38,067 bases of DNA from Sulfurirhabdus sp043759595 (GTDB lineage: Bacteria > Pseudomonadota > Gammaproteobacteria > Burkholderiales > SMCO01), in the NCBI GenBank assembly GCA_043759595.1, contig JAYVLG010000172.1:1-38067 (forward strand), written 5' to 3'. The notes beneath the pieces were generated by a model that had not been told where the DNA came from, made no database searches, and saw only the letters and a program-made list of their open reading frames with translations. The translations under genes were made by a program, and so were the position numbers. This document shows, in pieces, positions 1-7,692 of this stretch (positions are counted from its first letter, which is position 1; each line of letters starts with the position of its first letter).

Positions 1-141
1 CTTGAATCAAACTATACTCTTTTTCACCGGGACCTTCATCCTCTTTCGTTATCTTTTCTCTATTTGTAACAATTGGTTACGTTTCCGGATGAGAACTAGG
101 TAGCAATACTGATAAAATGCGCTTTTCATCTTTCATGAAGC

Positions 142-180
142 AAAAAACAAAACGGGCCCACATCACTGCGAGCCCGTTTT
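142..180 (-). terminator. Rho-independent terminator of tRNA-Met
   Basis: The 9-bp arms AAAACGGGC (149-157) and GCCCGTTTT (172-180) form a hairpin 14 bases beyond the tRNA 3' end. Read on the minus strand it is followed by TTTTGTTTTTTG, the normal signature of an intrinsic terminator. The arms themselves end in A and T runs, so it could also stop plus-strand transcripts, but no plus-strand gene is visible to its left. Confidence 0.85.
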
Positions 181-194
181 GATACTGCTTGTAT

Positions 195-271
195 TGGTGG
201 TGATAAGTGGACTTGAACCACCGACCCCAGCGTTATGAGTGCTGTGCTCTAACCAACTGAGCTATATCACC
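195..271 (-). tRNA. tRNA-Met (anticodon CAT), elongator type
   Basis: The minus strand folds as a 77-nt tRNA. The acceptor stem GGTGATA/TATCACC is perfect, the discriminator is A, and CCA is encoded. The D arm reads GCTCAGTTGGTTAGAGC, the anticodon loop is CTCATAA, and the T loop is TTCAAGT. The D loop, the GGGTC variable loop and the anticodon-stem context match elongator tRNA-Met better than initiator tRNA or the lysidine-modified tRNA-Ile(CAT). That last alternative is not fully excluded because it shares the anticodon. One oddity is that the pair closing the anticodon loop (31-39) is A-C, where A-U is expected. The gene stands alone, with a terminator right after it. Confidence 0.88.
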
Positions 272-447
272 AGAAACTTGTGCTACAGTCTTACTATTTT
301 TGGCTATTTGCCAATAAAAATAAAACCGCTAAAAACTTAACCGGGCATATTCACCAGCTATACGCTAATGATGTACGGTGAACGAAGAGATGATTAACCA
401 ACCAACCTGACCGCCAAACCAAACCGACCCTGCAAGGGGATAGAATA

Positions 448-473
448 TTGCCAATAAATGGTTTTATTGTCAA
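448..473 (-). terminator. Possible weak terminator hairpin after the GGDEF/EAL gene
   Basis: TTGCCAATAAA (448-458) and TTTATTGTCAA (463-473) pair over 11 positions with one mismatch around a TGGT loop, 12 bases past the stop of the sensor gene. The stem is AT-rich and the following minus-strand sequence (TATTCTATC) is only moderately T-rich, so termination here is a guess from position. The rest of 274-484 shows no gene. Confidence 0.3.
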
Positions 474-484
474 GCTTTTGGCAG

Positions 485-3400
485 TTATTTCTCCGTCTCT
501 ATTTCATGGGGCATACCGGTAGCCCACCCTTGCGCGTAGTCTACGCCAATCTCTCGCAATTTTTCCAGAATGGATTCTGTTTCGACAAATTCTGCAATCG
601 TGGAAATCCCCATCACATGTCCTATTTTATTAATAGCCTCTACCATTGCCATGTCTATTGGATCCATCACCATGTCTTTGACAAAACCGCCATCAATCTT
701 TAAATAATCTACCGGAAGGTTTTTCAGATAGGAGAATGAAGAAACACCGCTCCCGAAATCATCCAGAGAAAACCGGCATCCGATGGATTTTAACTCTTTG
801 ATAAACTGACTGGCCTGCTGCAAATTCGAAATAGCCACTGTTTCTGTAATTTCAAAACAAACCGCACCGGGCGGAATCCCGGATACATAAAACTGATCTG
901 TGACAAAATCCAGAAAAGTTTCATCGTTCAGCGTCGCGCCAGACAAATTGACGGCATACATGCAATCCACTTTTTTCGCTTGTGTGTGTCCACCCTGTTT
1001 GCGTTTTTCTGTGAAATGCCTGTCCAGAAAAACAAACAATGTTCGAATGACCCATCGATCAATGTTCGGCATGATGCCATATCTTTCTGCTGCAGGCATA
1101 AAAGCACCGGGAAGTACTACATTACCGGCTTCATCCTTCATCCGGATGAGTACTTCATAATGTTCAGCACCACTACTCTCCGCCGCAATCGGTACAATAG
1201 GCTGACGGTACAGACAAAATCGTTTTTCCTCAAAGGCACGGGTAATTTTTGATACCCATTGCATTTCTCCATGCCGTTGAGTCAATCCAATATCGTTCTT
1301 CTGAAAAATATGCACCCGGTTACGCCCGCTGTCTTTTGCCGCATAACAAGCCATATCGGCTGCACTGAGTACACTTCCCAAATCTCCGCTTTCCGCGTCC
1401 ACTACAACCAAACCGATGCTGGCACCAATTTCAAAGGTTTTATCTTCCCAGACAAAGCGCCAGTCTTTAATGACCTGACGCAAACTGTCAGCGATACGCA
1501 ATGCCTGATCTAGCGGGCAATACTCCAGCAGCACACCAAACTCATCTCCTCCCAGCCGTGCCAAAGTGTCGCTTTCACGCATTCTTTCATGAATAATCAA
1601 ACTTAATTGCCGGAGCAACTCATCTCCTGCTACATGACCACAGGTATCATTGACGATCTTGAACTGGTCCAGATCCAGGTAAAGCAAAACATGATTCCCT
1701 GTCCCTTCTTTTGCAGCAAATAACGCCCGAGACAAGTAGCTTTCAAATTCCCTGCGGTTTAAAAGCCCTGTTAGCGCGTCATGACTTGCTTGCCAAGATA
1801 ACTGTCTTGCCATTTTTCGCGCGTGGCTCACATCATGAAAGACCAGCACGACCCCCACTATGCTGCCGTCTCTGTCACGAATAGGCGCTGCGGTATCCTC
1901 AATGGCGATTTCCTTTCCTTCGCGGTTGATCAGCAGAGTATGGGGTGAGATCCCGATCACCCCCCCTTCGTTGATACAGCGTTGAACGGGATTCTCAATC
2001 GGCTCTCCATTCACCTCGTTAACAATATGAAATACTTGTTCGAGGGCCTTTCCCTGTGATTCTTCGTGCGTCCAGCCAGTTAACAGTTGTGCAGCCGGAT
2101 TCACATAATCAACCCTGCCTTCTGCATCTGTAGTAATCACCGCATCACCAATCGAATGCAATGTGACTTGAGCACGTTCTTTAGCCTGGAACAACTGCGC
2201 TTCCATCTGTTTCCGTTCGGTAATATCTTTACCCACTGAGATCACGCATGGCTCACCATCGATTTCCCCCAGCTCTGCAGAAAAAAGCAACCATTTTTCC
2301 TGACCAGCTTTGTTTGTCACCGGAATTTCCTGGTCTCTGACAAACCCTTGTGCTATCAATGCCTGCGACATCTTCGCGCGACTTTCCACACTCCAGACAC
2401 CCAGTTCAATGGTAGTCTTGCCAATTACTTCTTCTCGCGTATAACCATACTCTTTCAAAAAATTATCGTTAATATCCAGAATTCGCCCATCGTGTAATCG
2501 ACTTATACACGTTGCATCCGGACTGGAATGAAATGCGCGATTAAATCGCTGCTCCGATTTACGCATTTTCTCTTCGGCTTTTTTGCGTTCCGTTATATTT
2601 CTTGCGATAGATAACACGGTTAATCGCCCATCAAACTCAAATAAGTGAATATTCACTTCCACGGGAATTTTCTCCCCCAGACGGGTTACATGGGTAGTCT
2701 CCATCATATAACTGTTTCCAGACGCCGGATTTTTTCCAGGCCAGGGGATTTTTGCAAAATCATCCGGCACTAAAATGTCCAATATTGAACATTTGAGCAA
2801 CTCTTCTTTTGAATAACCCAGCCGCTGACATGCGATTTCATTGACCTCAATAAACTTTCCCGGCTTTCCTTCTGGCGTAAGGTGATAGACAAAAATGCCA
2901 TCCTGCCCACTATTAAATAAGGCACGGAAGCGTTTTTCGCTTTGTTCTATGCGTAATTTATTTTCCACAACCCGATCCACCATTTGATCAAATACCTGAC
3001 CAAAATGGGCAATCTCATCCGCCCCTTTTAACCCTGTTCTGGCATGTTCATCACCGGAAGAAAAACGTTGCGCAACAGCCACAACTCTTTCAACCCGTCG
3101 CGTCACAAAATAATGAAACAGCAGCCACAACAGCACAGCAAGCAGTGCTGTAAAGACGCTAAACTGAAACACTTGTTCATGCACCCGCTGAATGGCTTTC
3201 ATTTTTGGGACAACCAGATCGCGCCTCATATACAACAAACCTGTGCGCGCAGCCACGTTACCCTGAGCAGCATCCAGCCGGATCGGATAAAACCCGTCTG
3301 CTGATTTAGCATCCAGCGTTAAATACACATAATGTTCATGAAGATTTTTCACATTTGCGATGATTTTATTTCGAATTGCGGCCTGTACTGGAGTAACTGC

Positions 3401-3742
3401 TGGCAAAACCGCATCCAGTGTCTTGCCTATCGACTCACGTTGTATTGAAGCAATGACAATTCCATTTTCATCAGTCAGCTCCGCAAATTGAACGTTTGGA
3501 TCGGTCACCAGATTCGCTAACACATCTTCTGCACGAACCATTTCTTTGTTATGAAGCAAATACTCAAAACGCTCCTGAAGCTTCAACATTTGATCGGAAA
3601 GGCTGATCATTGCGCTCTCTTCTACTTCCTTAATTTCCAGTTTTTTACCATAGGTCAGGCTATACAGAGCTACTCCGACGGTAAAGACGAAAAGTAAAAA
3701 AGGAATGAATATTCGCAGCGGTAAAATCATCGAAATGTTCAC
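485..3742 (-). CDS. Membrane sensor with HAMP, three PAS, GGDEF and EAL domains (c-di-GMP signalling)
   Basis: This 1085-residue protein has a membrane segment at about 8-28, a periplasmic sensory stretch (about 29-190) of no recognised family, and a second membrane segment at about 193-214. HAMP follows (about 215-265), then three PAS/PAC units (about 270-388, 398-515 and 525-640), GGDEF (about 650-810) and EAL (about 830-1080). The diguanylate cyclase motif GGDEF is intact at 731-735, with the inhibitory RxxD site (RESD, 722-725) five residues before it. The EAL signature reads EVL (863-865), but the metal and catalytic positions look complete: N932, E964, D994-D995, K1015, E1051 or E1054, and Q1071. 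Both synthesis and hydrolysis of c-di-GMP are therefore possible. The gene is monocistronic. The first ATG lacks a clear ribosome site, and an in-frame ATG four codons later is an alternative start. The ligand is unknown. Confidence 0.92.
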   Translation of the reverse strand: MNISMILPLRIFIPFLLFVFTVGVALYSLTYGKKLEIKEVEESAMISLSDQMLKLQERFEYLLHNKEMVRAEDVLANLVTDPNVQFAELTDENGIVIASIQRESIGKTLDAVLPAVTPVQAAIRNKIIANVKNLHEHYVYLTLDAKSADGFYPIRLDAAQGNVAARTGLLYMRRDLVVPKMKAIQRVHEQVFQFSVFTALLAVLLWLLFHYFVTRRVERVVAVAQRFSSGDEHARTGLKGADEIAHFGQVFDQMVDRVVENKLRIEQSEKRFRALFNSGQDGIFVYHLTPEGKPGKFIEVNEIACQRLGYSKEELLKCSILDILVPDDFAKIPWPGKNPASGNSYMMETTHVTRLGEKIPVEVNIHLFEFDGRLTVLSIARNITERKKAEEKMRKSEQRFNRAFHSSPDATCISRLHDGRILDINDNFLKEYGYTREEVIGKTTIELGVWSVESRAKMSQALIAQGFVRDQEIPVTNKAGQEKWLLFSAELGEIDGEPCVISVGKDITERKQMEAQLFQAKERAQVTLHSIGDAVITTDAEGRVDYVNPAAQLLTGWTHEESQGKALEQVFHIVNEVNGEPIENPVQRCINEGGVIGISPHTLLINREGKEIAIEDTAAPIRDRDGSIVGVVLVFHDVSHARKMARQLSWQASHDALTGLLNRREFESYLSRALFAAKEGTGNHVLLYLDLDQFKIVNDTCGHVAGDELLRQLSLIIHERMRESDTLARLGGDEFGVLLEYCPLDQALRIADSLRQVIKDWRFVWEDKTFEIGASIGLVVVDAESGDLGSVLSAADMACYAAKDSGRNRVHIFQKNDIGLTQRHGEMQWVSKITRAFEEKRFCLYRQPIVPIAAESSGAEHYEVLIRMKDEAGNVVLPGAFMPAAERYGIMPNIDRWVIRTLFVFLDRHFTEKRKQGGHTQAKKVDCMYAVNLSGATLNDETFLDFVTDQFYVSGIPPGAVCFEITETVAISNLQQASQFIKELKSIGCRFSLDDFGSGVSSFSYLKNLPVDYLKIDGGFVKDMVMDPIDMAMVEAINKIGHVMGISTIAEFVETESILEKLREIGVDYAQGWATGMPHEIETEK

Positions 3743-4184
3743 ATTATTGTTAAAATAATTTTCGAAGAAGTTGCAAGAGCCTGTAAAACATGGCTATTTG
3801 CAATATGTGCAGCCAAATGGAATATTTTATCAGGGTGTTATACAAGCATGTGGGCACTGCCAATTGTACTAGGTAAGAAGAGTCTGTTATTACTTAAACG
3901 CCCGAATTGAATACTACGCAACACACCGAAATAATGCAATGCTGAATATGATCAAGCCATAACTGGCATGATGAATGGGGGGTCTAAAATATTGAAAGGT
4001 AAGCCCCGCGCTCACCAATTTTCAGACAAATTATGGCAACTTCCTGTGATTTTTGGAGAAGATGCCAAGGCGCTTCCTTGGCATTGAAAATAAAAAAGAC
4101 TAATACATTGAGTTAAGCAACCCAAACGCATTAGCCCTTTAACACTCAGTATTTAATGGCGAAACTACACGTCAGCAAACACTG
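3743..4184. other. Intergenic gap without a convincing gene
   Basis: These 442 bases lie between the sensor gene and ychF. A perfect 9-bp inverted repeat, ATGCCAAGG (4062-4070) and CCTTGGCAT (4076-4084), lies 101 bases past the ychF stop. It has no strong T run on either side, so it is at best a weak end signal for ychF. A 39-codon plus-strand frame (3968-4087) with no ribosome site overlaps this repeat. The sensor gene promoter should lie near 3743-3850, but no good -35/-10 pair stands out. Confidence 0.5.
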
Positions 4185-5276
4185 CTAAACATTAAAACGG
4201 AAGTGCATCACATCCCCATCCTGCACGATATATTCCTTGCCCTCAAGGCGCATCTTGCCGGCTTCTTTAGAGCCTTGCTCACCTTTATAAGCGACGAAAT
4301 CCTCATAACTGATCACTTCTGCACGAATAAAACCTTTCTCGAAATCCGTGTGTATCGCAGCAGCTGCGCGCGGTGCGCTATCCCCTTTGTGAATCGTCCA
4401 GGCACGCACTTCTTTTACGCCAGCAGTAAAATAGGTTTGCAGTCCAAGCAAGCTGTACGCAGCGCGGATCAACCGGTTCAAGCCGGGCTCATCCAGCCCC
4501 ACGTCCGCCAGAAACGCCTGCTTGTCTTCGTCTTCCAGATCAACAATCTCAGCCTCAAGCGCCCCGCAAATTGCTACAACAGGGGAATTTTCCTGATCGG
4601 CAAATGACCGTACACTGTCCAGAAGCGGATTATTTTCAAATCCCTTTTCATCGACGTTAGCCACGTACATCGTCGGTTTTGCCGTCAGTAAGCACAAAGG
4701 CTGCAACAGCTCTTTTTGCTCATCATCCAGATCCAGGCTGCGCACAGGCTTCCCCTGATCAAGATGACTGCGCACTTGCTCCAGCAATGCAGCAAGTTTG
4801 GCTGCATCTTTATCCCCGGAACGCGACAACTTGCTGCTGCGATGTACCGCCTTTTCCACTGTCTCAAGGTCGGCCAGCGCCAGTTCGGTATTGATAGTTT
4901 CGATGTCAGAAAGCGGATTGACCTTTCCTGCCACGTGCACAACGTTCTCATCCACAAAGCAGCGAACCACATGGGCTATCGCATCCGTCTCGCGGATGTT
5001 GGCAAGAAATTTATTACCCAGACCCTCCCCTTTTGAAGCGCCCGCAACAATTCCTGCAATATCCACAAATTCGACAATGGCAGGCTGGATTTTCTGCGGC
5101 TTGACGATATCAGACAACGCAGCCATTCTGGGGTCAGGCACTTCAACGATACCCACATTGGGCTCGATCGTGCAAAAGGGATAATTTTCCGCCGCAATAC
5201 CCGCACGGGTCAAAGCATTGAACAACGTGGATTTACCCACATTGGGCAAGCCGACGATTCCGCATTTCAAACTCAT
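4185..5276 (-). CDS. ychF: Redox-regulated ATPase YchF (OLA1 family)
   Basis: This 363-residue protein has the standard length of YchF, a universally conserved Obg-related P-loop protein that binds ribosomes and prefers ATP. The P-loop is GLPNVGKST (9-17) and switch II is DIAGIVAGAS. The base-specificity motif reads NVDE instead of NKxD, which is the family hallmark explaining ATP use. A C-terminal TGS domain ends in the conserved DGDVMHFRFNV. The ATG is preceded by AAGGAA at a suitable distance. It lies downstream of rsuA on the same strand, but 289 bases of AT-rich sequence with a hairpin separate them, so it is probably transcribed at least partly on its own. Confidence 0.97.
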   Translation of the reverse strand: MSLKCGIVGLPNVGKSTLFNALTRAGIAAENYPFCTIEPNVGIVEVPDPRMAALSDIVKPQKIQPAIVEFVDIAGIVAGASKGEGLGNKFLANIRETDAIAHVVRCFVDENVVHVAGKVNPLSDIETINTELALADLETVEKAVHRSSKLSRSGDKDAAKLAALLEQVRSHLDQGKPVRSLDLDDEQKELLQPLCLLTAKPTMYVANVDEKGFENNPLLDSVRSFADQENSPVVAICGALEAEIVDLEDEDKQAFLADVGLDEPGLNRLIRAAYSLLGLQTYFTAGVKEVRAWTIHKGDSAPRAAAAIHTDFEKGFIRAEVISYEDFVAYKGEQGSKEAGKMRLEGKEYIVQDGDVMHFRFNV

Positions 5277-5309
5277 AACATTCCTTTAAATATCAATACA
5301 CCACTGATC

Positions 5310-5342
5310 CAAAATAAACATCTGGCCGCTCGCCAGCCAGAT
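5310..5342 (-). terminator. Hairpin upstream of ychF, possible terminator or attenuator
   Basis: ATCTGGC (5320-5326) and GCCAGAT (5336-5342) form a 7-bp stem. The minus-strand continuation GTTTATTTTGG is T-rich. The hairpin lies 224 bases past rsuA but only about 44 bases before the ychF start. It could end the rsuA transcript or form a leader structure for ychF. The remainder of 5277-5565 is AT-rich and carries another small stem (TCGCTTT 5454-5460 with AAAGCGA 5466-5472), but no gene. Confidence 0.45.
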
Positions 5343-5565
5343 TTATGATGCTATTGGAAATAATCTCAGAGTTACAACATTGCCAATTCCATACGGGAAT
5401 TAACAATTTTGACTGAATTCTGTGTAAAAGAAGAGCATTGTAACCTTTACAGATCGCTTTATCCAAAAGCGACGTATACCCATTGAACTAACTTTTGAAA
5501 TTAGTTTTGTACCATAATACATCCAGTCTCATTCAGTTATGCCTCAACTTCCGGCAGCTTACACC

Positions 5566-6285
5566 TTACATATCAGACACCAGCAAAGCTCGCTGTTTCT
5601 CGTCCAGATAACACCATTCACCTTCTTTCAACCCCAGCGCTTCCAGCGTTAATTTGCCAATTGCTGAACGTCGCAATGCAGTGCAATGATTTCCGGCAGC
5701 CGCCAGCATGCGCTTTACTTGATGATACTTACCCTGCTCCAACACGATTTCCAGCTGATGCTCGTCCAGCTTGCAACAAGTCAATGCAGCCAGCGGTGCA
5801 GGCTCATCGTGCAGCTTCACACCAGCCAGCAGCTGCTCAACCAGTTCAGGTGTCACCGGATCAAACGTCGTAGCCACATAAATCTTCGGGACATGCCGTT
5901 TGGGGGATGACTGTGCGTGGATGAAAGCGCCATCATCCGACATCAGCAACATCCCGGTTGTATCATGGTCAAGCCGCCCCACCGGTTGCACATCACGCCA
6001 GGTGCATTGCTCCGGTAACAGGCTCAACACGGCAGGATGGTGGCTGGGTTTTCTGGAGCACTCATAATTGGCAGGCTTGTTCAGTGCAATATAGACATGT
6101 TCACGATAAACCCACGATTCATCAAACAGCGTAAATGCCAGACCAGCCGTTTCAAAAACGGCACGAGGGTCTGTCACTATTTCGCCCGCGATGGAAACTT
6201 CCCCTTCGCTAATCAGTTGGCGACACCACTTTCGGGTGCCAAAACCCTGTGATTTGAGAATGAGATCCAGCGATAGTTTACTCAA
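5566..6285 (-). CDS. rsuA: 16S rRNA pseudouridine(516) synthase RsuA
   Basis: This is a small-subunit rRNA pseudouridine synthase of about 239 residues; E. coli RsuA has 231. An N-terminal S4-like domain (FGTRKWCRQLISEGEV) is followed by the catalytic domain with the GRLDHDTTGML motif, whose aspartate attacks the uridine. Further family signatures are KYHQVKRMLAAAGNH and the RRSAIGKLTL segment. No ATG sits near the true N terminus. The chosen start is TTG at 6285, which has GAGG five bases upstream. Upstream ATG choices would run into the pth coding region. The GAGG overlaps the pth stop codon, so translation is probably coupled to pth. Specificity for U516 is inferred from family resemblance. 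Confidence 0.88.
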   Translation of the reverse strand: MSKLSLDLILKSQGFGTRKWCRQLISEGEVSIAGEIVTDPRAVFETAGLAFTLFDESWVYREHVYIALNKPANYECSRKPSHHPAVLSLLPEQCTWRDVQPVGRLDHDTTGMLLMSDDGAFIHAQSSPKRHVPKIYVATTFDPVTPELVEQLLAGVKLHDEPAPLAALTCCKLDEHQLEIVLEQGKYHQVKRMLAAAGNHCTALRRSAIGKLTLEALGLKEGEWCYLDEKQRALLVSDM

Positions 6286-6292
6286 GGCAGCC

Positions 6293-6886
6293 TCAAGTAC
6301 TTTCCGGTTTGGGTTTGGTGTGCAATTTGAGCATTGCGGCAGAAAAATCACCCGACAGTAATTGCGGCAACCCGGCAAGACTGGCGTCAACAGCGTCATC
6401 TATCAGCGCCTGTTCTGCGCGCTGCGGCGCATTGAGCACAAAATTTACCACTGCGCTGCGGTCACCTGGATGGCCGATACCCAGACGCAGACGCCAGAAA
6501 TCAGGCGTACCCAGCTGAGCAATAATATCCTTCAGGCCATTATGCCCACCGTGCCCGCCCCCTTTTTTCAGGCGCACCGTGCCTGGAGGCAAATCCAGTT
6601 CATCATGAACGACCAGTATTTCTTCCGGGGTGATTTTATAAAAACTGGCTAATGCGTTGACTGAGCGCCCACTCAGATTCATAAAGGTTTCCGGTTTGAG
6701 CAGCCACACTTCGTGATTTCCGATAGCCAGCCGTGCAGCCAGTCCATGGAACTTTTTTTCAGCCTTGAAACTGGCAGACTTTGCTGTGGCAACAGTATCC
6801 ACCCACCAATAACCAGCATTGTGCCGTGTGGCCTCATAATCACGTCCCGGATTACCTAAACCGACAATCAATCGGATTCCAAGCAT
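6293..6886 (-). CDS. pth: Peptidyl-tRNA hydrolase
   Basis: Pth releases tRNA from drop-off peptidyl-tRNAs. The 197-residue product matches the usual length (194 in E. coli). The conserved N-terminal motif GLGNPGRDYEATRHNAG carries the tRNA- and peptide-contact Asn and the catalytic His, and VHDELDLPPG carries the assisting Asp. GHNGLKDI and RLRLGIGHP are also typical. The start chosen is ATG 6886, because AGGGTGGA lies just upstream and the protein then begins MLGIRLIVGLGNPG. A longer frame with nine extra codons has no support. It follows rplY across a terminator, the normal betaproteobacterial order, and rsuA follows after seven bases. Confidence 0.96.
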   Translation of the reverse strand: MLGIRLIVGLGNPGRDYEATRHNAGYWWVDTVATAKSASFKAEKKFHGLAARLAIGNHEVWLLKPETFMNLSGRSVNALASFYKITPEEILVVHDELDLPPGTVRLKKGGGHGGHNGLKDIIAQLGTPDFWRLRLGIGHPGDRSAVVNFVLNAPQRAEQALIDDAVDASLAGLPQLLSGDFSAAMLKLHTKPKPEST

Positions 6887-6916
6887 CGCATTCCACCCTG
6901 TACGTTTCCGCACAAA

Positions 6917-6966
6917 TAAAAAAACCCGTCATCCACCATGCTGCTAATGCAACCATGGATGACGGG
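6917..6966 (-). terminator. Terminator between rplY and pth
   Basis: CCCGTCATCCA (6925-6935) and TGGATGACGGG (6956-6966) form a perfect 11-bp stem. On the minus strand it is followed directly by TTTTTTTATTTG. It lies 22 bases past the rplY stop. pth begins 31 bases further on, so pth is expressed by read-through or from a promoter overlapping this region. Confidence 0.85.
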
Positions 6967-6987
6967 CTTATACCACAGCCAATTTTT

Positions 6988-7605
6988 TTAGGCCTTAGGT
7001 TCTTCTGCCTTACCTTCAGCTTCGCCTTCAGATTCAAGCGCACCGCGTGGGATATGGATAGTCACAACAGCTTGTGTGTCACCTGATTTTGACAATTCAA
7101 CACCCTTCGGCAATTTAAACTCACCCAGGTGAATAGAATGGCCAGCAGCAAGGTTTGCCAGATCCACTTCAATAAACTCTGGCAGATCTTTTGGCAAGCA
7201 CACAACATCCAGTTCATTCAGGATGTGGGTTACTTTTCCACCAGACAGTTTCACGCCAGGAGCGATCTCATCATTGATAAAATGCAATGGCACTTTCATG
7301 TGAATCTTCTGACCCTTGGCAACACGCTGGAAATCCAGATGCAGAACCAAAGGCTTGAAAGGGTGCATCTGGATATCACGCAATAATACTGGCTCTTTTT
7401 TTCCATCCAGAACCAGTGACAGGATAGAAGCATGGAAAGCTTCTGCCTTCAGCTGATAAAACAGCGCATTGTGATCCATTTCGATAGCAACAGCATCTGT
7501 CTCGCCACCATAAACCACACCGGGAAGCCGGCCTGTGTTACGCAGGCGGCGGCTCGCACCCTTGCCCTGCAGTTCACGCTTAACTGCGATAACTTCGATA
7601 GTCAT
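6988..7605 (-). CDS. rplY: 50S ribosomal protein L25 (long, CTC-type)
   Basis: This 205-residue protein is the long L25 form. It has an N-terminal 5S-rRNA-binding L25 domain (about 1-90) plus the C-terminal beta-domain of the TL5/CTC type (about 95-190), ending in a Glu/Ala/Lys-rich tail. E. coli L25 has only the first domain (94 residues). The start ATG at 7605 is preceded by GGAG at seven bases. It sits in the conserved prs-rplY-pth order. Two stem-loops fill the 87-bp gap from prs, and a strong terminator follows. Confidence 0.96.
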   Translation of the reverse strand: MTIEVIAVKRELQGKGASRRLRNTGRLPGVVYGGETDAVAIEMDHNALFYQLKAEAFHASILSLVLDGKKEPVLLRDIQMHPFKPLVLHLDFQRVAKGQKIHMKVPLHFINDEIAPGVKLSGGKVTHILNELDVVCLPKDLPEFIEVDLANLAAGHSIHLGEFKLPKGVELSKSGDTQAVVTIHIPRGALESEGEAEGKAEEPKA

Positions 7606-7622
7606 TTTACTTCTCCAAAATA

Positions 7623-7687
7623 AGCATTATCCGCGACCAGATAATGCTGTTACAAAGCGAAGATGGCCAATTAAAGGCCATCTTCGC
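7623..7687 (-). promoter_or_regulatory. Two tandem stem-loops in the prs-rplY spacer
   Basis: Read on the minus strand, the first stem is GCGAAGATGGCC/GGCCATCTTCGC (12 bp, 7657-7687), beginning six bases after the prs stop. The second is AGCATTATC/GATAATGCT (9 bp, 7623-7648), followed by TTATTTT and then the rplY ribosome site. The first has only TTTG after it, so it looks like a 3'-end stabiliser or weak terminator. The second resembles an attenuator placed just before rplY. Their function is inferred from position only. Confidence 0.6.
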
Positions 7688-7692
7688 AAAAC

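Noticed and set aside
66..80. GTAAC-N5-GTTAC inverted repeat near the left edge, resembling a response-regulator site
   Set aside because: The arms are only five bases, there is no adjacent gene in the window to regulate, and no known consensus fits with confidence.
300..314. TTGGC-N5-GCCAA repeat upstream of tRNA-Met
   Set aside because: It is too short to separate from chance, and no promoter elements align with it.
4203..4607. 134-codon frame opposite ychF
   Set aside because: It lies entirely antisense to a strongly conserved gene and has no family features; it is a shadow of ychF codon use.
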